Assembly (NCBI RefSeq): GCF_001546855.1
Contig: NZ_KQ958207.1
Span: 23,904-87,903 of the forward strand
Reading direction: 5' to 3'
Source of the DNA: Megasphaera sp. MJR8396C
GTDB lineage: Bacteria; Bacillota; Negativicutes; Veillonellales; Megasphaeraceae
Length of the DNA stretch: 64,000 nt
Part shown: in pieces, positions 17,153 to 25,440 of the stretch
How the letters are laid out: every line of letters starts with the position of its first letter
Numbering within the stretch: position 1 is the stretch's first letter
Notes under the pieces: model-generated
Seen by the model: the letters and a program-made list of their open reading frames with translations, nothing else
Databases searched by the model: none
What the model was told of the DNA's origin: nothing
Position numbers and translations under genes: made by a program

Positions 17153-18082
17153 ATGCGAGGCCGATTTGCTCCGAGCCCGACGGGCTATATTCATCTCGGC
17201 AACGTCTGGTCGGCCTTCTTGGCCTGGCTCCAAGTGCGCCAGGCCGGAGGCACCTTGGTCCTTCGGATTGAAGATATCGATGAACAGCGTTCGAAGGCCG
17301 TTTACACCAAGGCCCTTATGGAAGACCTTTCCTGGCTGGGCCTTACCTGGGACGAAGGTCCCGATGTGGGAGGCCCTTACGGGCCCTATATCCAGCAAGA
17401 ACGCTACGATCGTTATGATGAGGCCTTGGCGGTGCTGCGGGAAAAGGGACTGCTCTATCCCTGTTACTGCAGTCGGACGCGGCTTCAGGCCATCGGTGCG
17501 CCCCATGCCGGCGAGCATACCGTCTACGACGGCCATTGTTATGGCCTCAGTGAAGATGAGCGCCGCCGTATGACCAAGAAACCATCGTGGCGCATCCACG
17601 TATCGAAGGAGACGGTTTCCTTTACCGACTCCGTTTACGGCCGGCAGCAGGACGATCTGCCGAGCTCCTGCGGTGACTTCGTCGTTCGCCGGGCCGATGA
17701 TATGTATGCCTATCAACTGGCCGTTTCCGTCGATGACGGGAGCATGGCTATTACCCACGTCCTGCGCGGCGAAGATTTGCTGTCGTCAACGGCGCAGCAG
17801 ATCTGGCTCATGAAGATCCTCGGCTATGAGGCCCCTTGCTATACCCACGTGCCGATGCTCATCGACGGCGATGGGAACCGCCTGTCAAAACGGCAGCAAG
17901 GCATTACCGTCCGCGCCCTCAGGCAGGACGGCGTCGATGCCGAGACGATATTGTCCCACCTGGCTTACGCCGGCGGCTTGGTCCCTGAACGGCGCCGCTA
18001 CAGCCGGGCCGATTTGGTCAACATCTGTGACTTCAAAAAACTGCGAACAGAACCGATTGTGATTGCCGGAACGATGAAGTAA
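17153..18082 (+). CDS. gluQ: Glutamyl-Q tRNA(Asp) synthetase
   Basis: Glutamylates the queuosine base of tRNA(Asp). The 309-residue protein matches only the catalytic half of glutamyl-tRNA synthetase: R-F-A-P-S-P-T-G-Y-I-H-L-G-N at the N-terminus (HIGH-like), L-R-I-E-D-I-D-E-Q-R, then a zinc-type C-Y-C-S-R-T-R-L segment near residue 105, and the KMSKS-like N-R-L-S-K-R near residue 244. No anticodon-binding domain is present, which separates it from GltX. ATG at 17153 is favoured over GTG at 17144 because AAGG lies 10 bases upstream. It is consistent with queD and queE in this window. Confidence 0.92.
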   Translation: MRGRFAPSPTGYIHLGNVWSAFLAWLQVRQAGGTLVLRIEDIDEQRSKAVYTKALMEDLSWLGLTWDEGPDVGGPYGPYIQQERYDRYDEALAVLREKGLLYPCYCSRTRLQAIGAPHAGEHTVYDGHCYGLSEDERRRMTKKPSWRIHVSKETVSFTDSVYGRQQDDLPSSCGDFVVRRADDMYAYQLAVSVDDGSMAITHVLRGEDLLSSTAQQIWLMKILGYEAPCYTHVPMLIDGDGNRLSKRQQGITVRALRQDGVDAETILSHLAYAGGLVPERRRYSRADLVNICDFKKLRTEPIVIAGTMK

Positions 18083-18116
18083 ATCGGTTTACTAAACGAT
18101 ATATTAAAAAAAGTAG

Positions 18117-18148
18117 GCTGTCGCCAGAGCGACAGCTTATTTTTTTTA
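18117..18148 (+). terminator. Strong intrinsic terminator after gluQ
   Basis: GCTGTCGC (18117-18124) and GCGACAGC (18129-18136) form an 8-bp perfect stem with a CAGA loop, followed by a T-rich run to 18148. It separates gluQ from the mraZ promoter. Confidence 0.92.
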
Positions 18149-18167
18149 CCATTTCTTGTCAACATTA

Positions 18168-18197
18168 TTGTCACAAGGTGTGTAAATGTGGTAGAAT
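18168..18197 (+). promoter_or_regulatory. mraZ (dcw cluster) promoter
   Basis: -35 TTGTCA at 18168-18173 and -10 TAGAAT at 18192-18197 with an 18-base spacer, 32 bases before the mraZ start. The -10 box lies within the 10-bp periodic repeat array, so binding of a repressor there would block polymerase. Confidence 0.7.
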
Positions 18198-18219
18198 GTG
18201 GTGGAGAGTGAAAGGAGTG
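18178..18219 (+). promoter_or_regulatory. Putative MraZ operator, 10-bp periodic GTG repeats
   Basis: GTG occurs at 18178, 18188, 18198 and 18208, exactly every 10 bases, and again at 18217. The best two units read ATGTGGTAGA and ATGTGGTGGA in tandem. MraZ proteins are known to bind three or four short GTGG/TGGG-type direct repeats spaced about one helical turn apart in their own promoter. The position over the -10 box and just before mraZ fits autoregulation. Confidence 0.7.
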
Positions 18220-18228
18220 ACGCGCCTA

Positions 18229-18669
18229 ATGTTTATGGGAGAATACGAACATACAATCGACGCTAAAGGTCGCGTCATTTTGCCTGTCAAATTTCGGGAT
18301 GAACTCGGGCCAACCTTCATCGTTACCCGAGGTTTGGAAGGCTGCCTTTCCGTTTACACGATGGAAGCATGGATGAGGTTTGCCGGAAGTTTAAAACAGT
18401 TGAAGGCATCCAAGGAAAACGTCCGTGCTTTCCAGCGATTCGTCTTTGGCAGTGCTGCTGAAGTCGAATTCGATAAGCAAGGCCGTATCCTTATTCCGGC
18501 TACTTTGCGGGCCTATGCGAAGCTGGTTAAGGATGTGACCGTTCTGGGGACAGGAGACAAGGTCGAAATTTGGAGTAAAGACGCATATGAAGCCTATGTT
18601 GCCAAGACTGTTCCGGCCATGGAAGAAATCGCCGAAAGCCTCGACGATTTCCTGAACCTGGACTTTTAG
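18229..18669 (+). CDS. mraZ: Transcriptional regulator MraZ
   Basis: A 146-residue protein with two SpoVT-AbrB-like halves. It starts MFMGEYEHTIDAKGRVILP, the standard MraZ opening, and the second half repeats the pattern as V-E-F-D-K-Q-G-R-I-L-I-P near residue 83. The ATG at 18229 is placed 11 bases after AAAGGAG. MraZ is a DNA-binding regulator at the head of the division and wall cluster, usually repressing its own operon. rsmH follows after 8 bases. Confidence 0.95.
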   Translation: MFMGEYEHTIDAKGRVILPVKFRDELGPTFIVTRGLEGCLSVYTMEAWMRFAGSLKQLKASKENVRAFQRFVFGSAAEVEFDKQGRILIPATLRAYAKLVKDVTVLGTGDKVEIWSKDAYEAYVAKTVPAMEEIAESLDDFLNLDF

Positions 18670-18677
18670 GAGGAATT

Positions 18678-19610
18678 ATGGATTTTCACCACGTCAGTGT
18701 TCTTCGTAAGGAAACCATAGCCAATTTAATAACTGATACCAGCGGCGTTTACGTCGACTGTACCCTCGGCGGCGGCGGTCATTCCAGAGCTTTGGCTGAT
18801 CAGCTGACAGGACAGGCGACGATCATTGGTCTTGACCAGGACCGCGATGCCATTGCAGCGGCAACGGAACGCCTGGCTGATACCTCGTGCCGACATATTT
18901 TCGTGCAGCGAAATTTCAGGTATATATCGGAAGTCCTCGACGAATTGGGAATCGATACCGTCGACGGCATCATGTTTGATCTCGGCGTATCGAGTTACCA
19001 ACTGGATACACCGGACCGGGGATTTTCTTATATGCAGGACGGGCCGCTCGACATGCGCATGGATCGCAGCCAAGGCCGCAGCGCTTACGATATCGTCAAT
19101 GGCTACAGTGAGGCCGACTTGTACCGTATCATCAAGGATTACGGGGAAGAGCGGTGGGCTAAGCGCATTGCCGAATTCATCGTGAAAGAGCGTCAGGAAA
19201 AGCCCTTGGAACGGACGGAAGAGCTGGTTCAGGTCATTAAAAAGGCTATCCCGGCCGGCGCTCGCAAAGACGGGCCGCACCCGGCAAAGCGAACGTTTCA
19301 GGCCATCCGAATCGAAGTCAATGACGAATTGGGAATCTTAAAGGATTCCCTGGAACATGCCGCTCAGCGTTTAAAGCGAGGAGGACGTTTGTGTGTCATT
19401 ACCTTCCATTCATTGGAGGATCGTATTGCAAAACAGACGCTGCGTCTTTTGGCGACTGATTGTATCTGTCCGCCGGATATGCCGGTTTGCACCTGCCATC
19501 ATCAGGCCATCCTAAAAGTAAAGCGACAACCCATTTTACCGTCGCCGGAGGAACTGGATTTGAATCCGCGGGCCCGCAGTGCAAAACTTCGCGTCGGTAT
19601 CCGTAAATGA
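18678..19610 (+). CDS. rsmH: 16S rRNA m4C1402 methyltransferase
   Basis: Methylates N4 of C1402 in the decoding centre of 16S rRNA using S-adenosylmethionine. The 310-residue protein shows H-H-V-S-V-L at the N-terminus, the SAM site D-C-T-L-G-G-G-G-H-S near residue 28, L-D-Q-D near residue 52, and F-D-L-G-V-S-S-Y-Q-L near residue 96. V-I-T-F-H-S-L-E-D-R near residue 236 and a C-terminal N-P-R-A-R-S-A-K-L-R-V tail follow. Position between mraZ and ftsL is canonical. Confidence 0.96.
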   Translation: MDFHHVSVLRKETIANLITDTSGVYVDCTLGGGGHSRALADQLTGQATIIGLDQDRDAIAAATERLADTSCRHIFVQRNFRYISEVLDELGIDTVDGIMFDLGVSSYQLDTPDRGFSYMQDGPLDMRMDRSQGRSAYDIVNGYSEADLYRIIKDYGEERWAKRIAEFIVKERQEKPLERTEELVQVIKKAIPAGARKDGPHPAKRTFQAIRIEVNDELGILKDSLEHAAQRLKRGGRLCVITFHSLEDRIAKQTLRLLATDCICPPDMPVCTCHHQAILKVKRQPILPSPEELDLNPRARSAKLRVGIRK

Positions 19611-19623
19611 AGGAGCCTAGCTA

Positions 19624-20019
19624 ATGATTATTGAAATGGATGTGTTGCGTATGCTGGCAAGGAAAGTCGGAAATTTACATGAAGAAAGAAGCGTTCCCCT
19701 GTGGCAGTCGGCTGCAGTACAGGTTATTCAGCAGGGAGCCGTATATATTCTGATTCCCATTGGAATGATCGCAGCGATTGCCATCGCCACTATTCTCATT
19801 ACGTCTTGGACGTATCAGAAAAGCGGCGAACTCATGGAATTAAAACTTCAAGCACAGCAGTTACAGCGGGAAAATGAACAGTTGCGAGTCCAAATTTCCA
19901 AATTGGAAACGCCGGAACGGATTTATACGACGGCGACGAAACAATTGGGAATGGTGGCACCATCACGTATTCTCTACGGGAATCAAAGCGATCAGGCCGC
20001 AAAGGGGAACCGTCGATAA
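19624..20019 (+). CDS. ftsL: FtsL-like septum protein
   Basis: A 131-residue bitopic membrane protein: a short basic cytoplasmic N-terminus, one membrane helix at about residues 38-62, then a coiled coil with K-L-Q-A-Q-Q-L-Q-R-E-N-E-Q-L heptads, and a short tail with K-Q-L-G-M-V. This is the FtsL/DivIC layout. FtsL bridges FtsQ and the septal synthase at mid-cell. AAGGAG precedes the ATG. Sequence divergence of FtsL means the name rests on topology and position between rsmH and murE. Confidence 0.8.
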   Translation: MIIEMDVLRMLARKVGNLHEERSVPLWQSAAVQVIQQGAVYILIPIGMIAAIAIATILITSWTYQKSGELMELKLQAQQLQRENEQLRVQISKLETPERIYTTATKQLGMVAPSRILYGNQSDQAAKGNRR

Positions 20020-20031
20020 TTGCTTTAATGA

Positions 20032-20070
20032 GAGGTCGACGCACTTTTGTGCGACGACCTCATTGTTATT
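20032..20070 (+). terminator. Hairpin between ftsL and murE
   Basis: GAGGTCGACGCAC (20032-20044) pairs with GTGCGACGACCTC (20049-20061) with one A-A mismatch and a TTTT loop, followed by ATTGTTATTT. It begins 12 bases after the ftsL stop. It may be a partial terminator or an RNA-stabilising element that sets the ratio of early to late cluster genes. Confidence 0.65.
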
Positions 20071-20091
20071 TATCCAATAAAGCTGTACAAT
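20063..20091 (+). promoter_or_regulatory. Internal promoter for murE and downstream wall genes
   Basis: -35 TTGTTA at 20063-20068 and -10 TACAAT at 20086-20091 with a 17-base spacer, 45 bases before the murE ATG. It starts right after the hairpin, so the wall genes appear to form a second transcription unit. Confidence 0.65.
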
Positions 20092-20136
20092 GTAGAACAG
20101 TACAATGAAATGAACCGTCAAGGAGGTTCTATAATA

Positions 20137-21642
20137 ATGACAAAAACAATAGGTGAACTTTGTAAGCAACTTAAAGGTATTTATAATCTCAGCGGTAGCG
20201 CGGATACGGTGGTTACCGGCATTTCGTCGGACTCCCGGGAAATCGAAGCGGGCTACTTATTCGTCTGCATTTCCGGCGCTCACGTCGACGGGGCTGCTTT
20301 TGCAGCTCAGGCGGTCGAAAAGGGTGCCGTCGCCGTTTTGACGACGAAACATCTCGACCTGCCGTCGAGCACGGTCCAGATCCAGGTCCCCGACATTCAC
20401 CATGCCTTAGAAGACATGGTCCCGTTCTTTTATGACTATCCCGGCAAAAAGATGCGCATGATCGGCGTCACCGGCACCAACGGCAAGACGACGACGACTC
20501 ACATCATCGCCCATATCCTCCGTTCTGCCGGCCATCACGTCGGCGTCATCGGCACGATTCACGCCCTCATCGACGATGAAGAACTGCCCATTCACAATAC
20601 GACGCCGGACGTCGTCGAACTCCAGCGCTTTTTGGCCCTGATGTATGAAAAGGGCATGACCCATGTCGTCATGGAAGTGTCCAGCCACGCCTTGGCCTTA
20701 GACCGCGTCGCCGGCATCGAATATGATACGGCGGTCTTTACCAACCTCACGCAGGACCATCTCGATTTCCATAAGACCATGGAAAATTACGTCGCTGCCA
20801 AAGCCAAGCTCTTCCAGAGCCTGACCGCTGCCGACCATGTCAAGGAAAATAAAACGGCCATCGTAAACGTCGATGATCCGTGGTCCAAACAGATTCTCCA
20901 GGCCTGCCACTGCCAGGTCTTGACCTATGGTGTTGAAAAAGATGCCGACCTCAAAGGCTCGAATTTAAATGTCGAATTGAAACGCTCGTCCTTCGACGTC
21001 GTCGGCCCCTTTGTCAATGTCCATCTCAATATGAATATTACCGGCCTGTTCAACGTTTACAATACCCTGGCTGCTATCGGTGCTGCTCATGCCGAAGGCA
21101 TCGACGAAGCGACCATCGACAAGGCCATTCAGACCTTCCACTCCGTAGCCGGCCGTTTTGAACTCGTCGAAGCCGGTCAGCCCTTTGCGATCGTCGTCGA
21201 CTATTCCCATACGCCGGACAGCCTCGAAAAGGCTTTGGAAACGGCGCGGGCCATGAACCCCAATCACGTCATTGCCGTCTTTGGCTGCGGTGGTGACCGC
21301 GACCGGACCAAACGCCCCATCATGGGCCGCATCGGCGCAGAACTTGCCGATATTCCTATCGTCACCTCGGATAATCCGCGGTCGGAAAATCCTGACGCCA
21401 TCGTCGCCGAAGTCGAAGAAGGCGTAAAACAGGGACTCAAGGCCGGACAGCACCATGAAGTCATCGTCAATCGCCGTGAAGCCATTTATCGCGCCGTCGA
21501 ACTGGCACAAGAAAACGATATCATCGTCATTGCCGGCAAAGGTCATGAAACGTATCAGATCTTAAATGACGGCACGATTCACTTTGACGATCGCGAAGAA
21601 GCGCGCAATGCCGTTCGCGATCTGCATCGAGGAGATAAATAA
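20137..21642 (+). CDS. murE: UDP-MurNAc-L-Ala-D-Glu meso-diaminopimelate ligase
   Basis: Adds meso-diaminopimelate to UDP-MurNAc-dipeptide in the cytosol. The 501-residue protein starts MTKTIGELCKQLKG; AAGGAGG at 20120-20126 supports the ATG at 20137 over a longer reading. The ATP site is V-T-G-T-N-G-K-T-T-T-T-H near residue 110. The D-N-P-R motif near residue 413 is the accepted marker of diaminopimelate rather than lysine specificity. It ends in a one-base overlap with murF (TAATG). Confidence 0.95.
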   Translation: MTKTIGELCKQLKGIYNLSGSADTVVTGISSDSREIEAGYLFVCISGAHVDGAAFAAQAVEKGAVAVLTTKHLDLPSSTVQIQVPDIHHALEDMVPFFYDYPGKKMRMIGVTGTNGKTTTTHIIAHILRSAGHHVGVIGTIHALIDDEELPIHNTTPDVVELQRFLALMYEKGMTHVVMEVSSHALALDRVAGIEYDTAVFTNLTQDHLDFHKTMENYVAAKAKLFQSLTAADHVKENKTAIVNVDDPWSKQILQACHCQVLTYGVEKDADLKGSNLNVELKRSSFDVVGPFVNVHLNMNITGLFNVYNTLAAIGAAHAEGIDEATIDKAIQTFHSVAGRFELVEAGQPFAIVVDYSHTPDSLEKALETARAMNPNHVIAVFGCGGDRDRTKRPIMGRIGAELADIPIVTSDNPRSENPDAIVAEVEEGVKQGLKAGQHHEVIVNRREAIYRAVELAQENDIIVIAGKGHETYQILNDGTIHFDDREEARNAVRDLHRGDK

Positions 21643-23012
21643 TGGCTGATTTTACCAGTGAAGAAGTACAGAAAGCGACGGGAGCCCGTCTGCTCTCTTC
21701 CGTAGGGAGCGTGCTTTTTCATGACGTTTGCACCGATACCCGGGCGGTTGAAAAGGGCTCCCTTTTCGTCGCCTTCAAGGGGACCTCTTTTGACGGCCAT
21801 GATTTCGTCTTAAAGGCCCTCTCGTCGGGCGCAGCCGGCGCCGTCGTTTCGGAACTGCGGCCGGAATATAAGGGAGCTGCCGTACCGATTTTCGTCGTTC
21901 CCGATACGCTCAAAGCTTATCAGGATTTGGCTCGCTTTCACCGCCGCCGTTTTTCCATTCCCGTCATCGCCGTAACCGGCTCGGTAGGGAAGACGTCGAC
22001 GCGCAATATGATTGCCGCCGTCTTGAGTAAAAAATATAAGGTACTGCAGACAGAAAAGAATTATAATAATGAAATCGGCCTGCCCAAGACCTTGTTCCAG
22101 CTGACCGCAGACCACGAAGCCTGCGTCGTCGAAATGGGCATGCGCGGCCTCGGACAGATTGCCGAATTGGTCGATATCGGCGAGCCGACCATCGGCGTCG
22201 TTACCAATGTCGGCAAGAGCCATATCGAGCTCTTAGGTTCTCAGGAAAATATTGCCAAGGCCAAGTCCGAATTGGTCCAGGGCCTCGATGCCAATGGAAC
22301 GGCTATCTTAAACGGGGACGATCCTTTCGTGGCCCCGATGCAGGATCTCTGCCAAGGCCGGTCCATCCTCTACGGAACGGGAGAATCGGCTCATATCCGG
22401 GCCGAGAACATCGTCTGTGATGAAAAAGGCGTTCGCTTTACTTGCCACTGCTTTGACCGCACCTTTGACGTTTCCGTTCCAGTCATCGGCCGCCACAACG
22501 TCTATAACGCTTTAGCGGCGATTGCCGCCGGCTATGTGACTGGTCTCAGCGACTCGGAACTGCAAGCAGGCCTTTCCGCTTACCGAGGCATGGCCATGCG
22601 CCAGGAACTCCTGCACCTCGGGCCTTATACTTTCATCAATGACACCTATAATGCCAATCCAGCTTCGATGGCTGAAGCCATCCGCACCTTGGACCTCTTG
22701 ACCAAGGGCCGTAAGATTGCCGTTCTCGGCGGTATGGGTGAACTCGGCGACTGGGCCAAAGACGAGCACCGGGCCATCGGCCGCTTAGTGGCCGATATGA
22801 AGCTCGACGCCCTCATTACCATGGGTGATCTGGCCGACGATATTGCTCTGGCAGCCCGGGAAGCCGGCATGGAAGCCGTCTATACGACGACGACCCATGA
22901 AGAAGCGGCACGACAACTGAAAACTTTGATCCGCCATGGCGATACCGTCCTGTTAAAAGGTTCGCGCAGCTTTGCTATGGAAAAAATACTGCCCTATTTT
23001 GAAAGGAAGTAA
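21642..23012 (+). CDS. murF: UDP-MurNAc-tripeptide:D-Ala-D-Ala ligase
   Basis: Attaches D-Ala-D-Ala to the UDP-MurNAc-tripeptide. The 456-residue protein has the Mur ligase ATP motif as T-G-S-V-G-K-T-S-T near residue 110, N-N-E-I-G-L-P near residue 144, and E-M-G-M-R-G near residue 167. A late N-D-T-Y-N-A-N-P near residue 330 is characteristic of MurF. Start overlaps the murE stop. mraY follows after 5 bases. Confidence 0.95.
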   Translation: MADFTSEEVQKATGARLLSSVGSVLFHDVCTDTRAVEKGSLFVAFKGTSFDGHDFVLKALSSGAAGAVVSELRPEYKGAAVPIFVVPDTLKAYQDLARFHRRRFSIPVIAVTGSVGKTSTRNMIAAVLSKKYKVLQTEKNYNNEIGLPKTLFQLTADHEACVVEMGMRGLGQIAELVDIGEPTIGVVTNVGKSHIELLGSQENIAKAKSELVQGLDANGTAILNGDDPFVAPMQDLCQGRSILYGTGESAHIRAENIVCDEKGVRFTCHCFDRTFDVSVPVIGRHNVYNALAAIAAGYVTGLSDSELQAGLSAYRGMAMRQELLHLGPYTFINDTYNANPASMAEAIRTLDLLTKGRKIAVLGGMGELGDWAKDEHRAIGRLVADMKLDALITMGDLADDIALAAREAGMEAVYTTTTHEEAARQLKTLIRHGDTVLLKGSRSFAMEKILPYFERK

Positions 23013-23017
23013 TGTGA

Positions 23018-23983
23018 ATGTTTAAAATGCTGATTTTCAGCTTCATCGTCAGCCTGGTCATCGGCCTTGTCCTGGGACCTTTCGTCATCAAAAAACTGAA
23101 ACAGTTCCACGCCCGCCAGTCTGAACGGGAGGAAGGGCCGGAAAGCCATAAGTATAAAGCCGGCACACCGACGATGGGGGGCATCCTCATCCTGACGGCG
23201 CTGACCGTGGCCTGCCTGCTCTTTGATCCGATGGAAATCAGAAAGGCCCTGGCCTTATTCCTGACCCTCGGTCACGGCGTCATCGGCTTTTTAGATGACT
23301 CCATCAAGGCCGTCAAACACCGCAACCTGGGCCTTACGGCAAAACAGAAACTCGCCGGCCAGTTCGTCATGGCTGCCGTTTTCTGCTACATCCTCCAAGC
23401 CTTCCTTCATTTTCCCACGACCTTGTGGATTCCTTTCACGTCGATTACCGTTGACTTAGGCTGGTTCTACTACCTCTTCGTCTTCGTCATGATCGTCGGT
23501 GCCAGCAATGCCGTCAACCTGACCGACGGACTCGATGGCTTGGCAGCCGGTTCGTGCTCGATTACGGCCGTTGCCTACGTCGTCATCGCCGTTGCCCTGG
23601 GCTATACGCATTTTGCCATTTTCAGCACGGCCCTGACCGGTGCCTGCCTGGGCTTCTTGTTCTATAACCAGCATCCGGCTAAAATGTTCATGGGCGATAC
23701 GGGGTCCCTGGCTCTCGGCGGCGCCTTAGCAGCCATGGCTATTCTGACCAAGACCGAACTCTTACTCATCTTGGCCGGCGGCCTCTACGTTCTCGAAGCC
23801 TTGTCGGTTATCATCCAGGTCATTTCCTTTAAGACGCGGGGCGTCCGGGTCTTTAAGATGAGCCCGATTCATCACCATTTTGAACTGTCCGGTTGGAGCG
23901 AAGTAAAAGTCGTTACTGTCTTTTGGAGTTTTTCGGCGTTGATGGCTATCTTGGCGATTATCGTCGTCATGGCAGGCAAGTAA
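23018..23983 (+). CDS. mraY: Phospho-MurNAc-pentapeptide transferase
   Basis: Moves phospho-MurNAc-pentapeptide onto undecaprenyl phosphate, making lipid I at the inner membrane. The 321-residue, about ten-helix protein shows K-A-G-T-P-T-M-G-G near residue 47, the catalytic aspartates in F-L-D-D-S near residue 92, N-L-T-D-G-L-D-G-L near residue 169, and the terminal-loop P-I-H-H-H-F-E near residue 285. GAAAGGAAG upstream supports the ATG at 23018. Confidence 0.96.
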   Translation: MFKMLIFSFIVSLVIGLVLGPFVIKKLKQFHARQSEREEGPESHKYKAGTPTMGGILILTALTVACLLFDPMEIRKALALFLTLGHGVIGFLDDSIKAVKHRNLGLTAKQKLAGQFVMAAVFCYILQAFLHFPTTLWIPFTSITVDLGWFYYLFVFVMIVGASNAVNLTDGLDGLAAGSCSITAVAYVVIAVALGYTHFAIFSTALTGACLGFLFYNQHPAKMFMGDTGSLALGGALAAMAILTKTELLLILAGGLYVLEALSVIIQVISFKTRGVRVFKMSPIHHHFELSGWSEVKVVTVFWSFSALMAILAIIVVMAGK

Positions 23984-24037
23984 CGATCGCCTTTTCCCAT
24001 TGTTAAGACCATATTTTACATAAAGCAGGTGTAGGTA

Positions 24038-25405
24038 ATGAGCATCATGGATTTTTCTGGAAAAAAATTTTTAGTCATCGGCGCGGGCATTAGCGGCCGT
24101 GCCGCTTCACTGGCCTTGGCAGATCACGGGGGGACCGTCGTCCTCAATGACATGAAGGCCATCGATGTGAACGAACAGCCCTGGCCGGAATTGGCGTCTC
24201 ATGGCGTGAAATTCGTCTTTGGAAGTCAGGAAACGAGCCTCCTCGACGGCATGGACGTCGTCGTTCCGTCGCCGGTCATTTCTCCGGAAATTCCCATTAT
24301 GAAAGCAGCTGCTGCCAAAGGGCTTCCCATTTGGAGCGAAGTCGAAGTCGCCTGCCGCGTTACCGATGCCGACATCATCGGCATTACCGGTACTAACGGC
24401 AAGACGACGACGACGACCCTGGTGGGGGAAATCATGAAAGCTACGGGTCGTCAGACCGTCGTCGGCGGCAACATCGGCTACGGCCTTTCGGAACAGGCAG
24501 AAGATCTTCCGAAAGACGCCGTTGTCGTAGCCGAACTTTCCAGTTTCCAGCTCGAATTTACGCGTACGATGAAGGCCAAAGCGGCGGTTATCCTCAATAT
24601 CACGCCGGATCATTTGGACCGTCATCATACGATGGAAGCCTATAGTGCAGCGAAAGAACGAATTTTCCTCAATCAAGACAAGGGCGATTATGCCATCCTC
24701 AATTACGATGATGACCGCGTCCGGGCCATGGCCGATGCCATGACCGGCACCGTCCGCTACTTCTCGACAAACGGCGAAGTCCCTGAAGGAGCCTTTTATC
24801 GGGACGGCGACCTTATTCTGCGCCATGATGGGCAGGATACCGTCGTCTGTGCTGAATCGGAGCTCCATCTCTTTGGCAAGCATAATATACAGAATTGCTT
24901 AGCGGCCATTCTCTTGACCTATGCTGCCGGGGCTTCCCTGGACGTCATTAGACAGGTCCTGCGATCCTTCAAAGGTGTGGAACACCGACTTGAAAAAGTC
25001 CGGACCATCCACGATGTGACTTATTATAATGACTCCAAGGGTACCAATGTCGACGCCTCGATGAAGGCTTTGGATGCCTTTCCCCAAGGCCACCTCATCC
25101 TCATCGCCGGTGGTTACGATAAAAAGACGGCTCTCGATGACTTCATGGCCTTAGCGGCTAAACGCGTCGATACCCTGATTCTCATCGGCGATGCCGCCGA
25201 CCGCTTTGAAGCTGCCGCTAAAAAAGCGGGTATTGCAGATATCCGTCGTACCGGTTATAGTATGGAAGGTGCGATTATGTTAGCTCGCAGTATTGCAAAA
25301 GCTCCGCAATCCGTCCTTCTTTCACCGGCTTGCTCGAGCTTTGATATGTATGATAATTTTGAACAGCGTGGCCGTGTCTTTAAAGGCATTGTCAACGCGA
25401 TCTGA
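24038..25405 (+). CDS. murD: UDP-MurNAc-L-Ala:D-Glu ligase
   Basis: Adds D-glutamate to UDP-MurNAc-L-alanine. The 455-residue protein opens with a Rossmann-like V-I-G-A-G-I-S-G-R segment. It has the ATP loop G-I-T-G-T-N-G-K-T-T-T-T near residue 113, E-L-S-S-F-Q near residue 168, and the late Y-Y-N-D-S-K-G-T-N motif near residue 328. murG starts 35 bases later, leaving no room for ftsW, which commonly follows murD. Confidence 0.95.
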   Translation: MSIMDFSGKKFLVIGAGISGRAASLALADHGGTVVLNDMKAIDVNEQPWPELASHGVKFVFGSQETSLLDGMDVVVPSPVISPEIPIMKAAAAKGLPIWSEVEVACRVTDADIIGITGTNGKTTTTTLVGEIMKATGRQTVVGGNIGYGLSEQAEDLPKDAVVVAELSSFQLEFTRTMKAKAAVILNITPDHLDRHHTMEAYSAAKERIFLNQDKGDYAILNYDDDRVRAMADAMTGTVRYFSTNGEVPEGAFYRDGDLILRHDGQDTVVCAESELHLFGKHNIQNCLAAILLTYAAGASLDVIRQVLRSFKGVEHRLEKVRTIHDVTYYNDSKGTNVDASMKALDAFPQGHLILIAGGYDKKTALDDFMALAAKRVDTLILIGDAADRFEAAAKKAGIADIRRTGYSMEGAIMLARSIAKAPQSVLLSPACSSFDMYDNFEQRGRVFKGIVNAI

Positions 25406-25440
25406 TACTTATAGTAAAACAGACGACAGGAGGCAGGAAC

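Noticed and set aside
18178..18219. A short CRISPR-like array
   Set aside because: Units are only 10 bases with no spacers; MraZ operator repeats explain them better. No CRISPR array was seen elsewhere.
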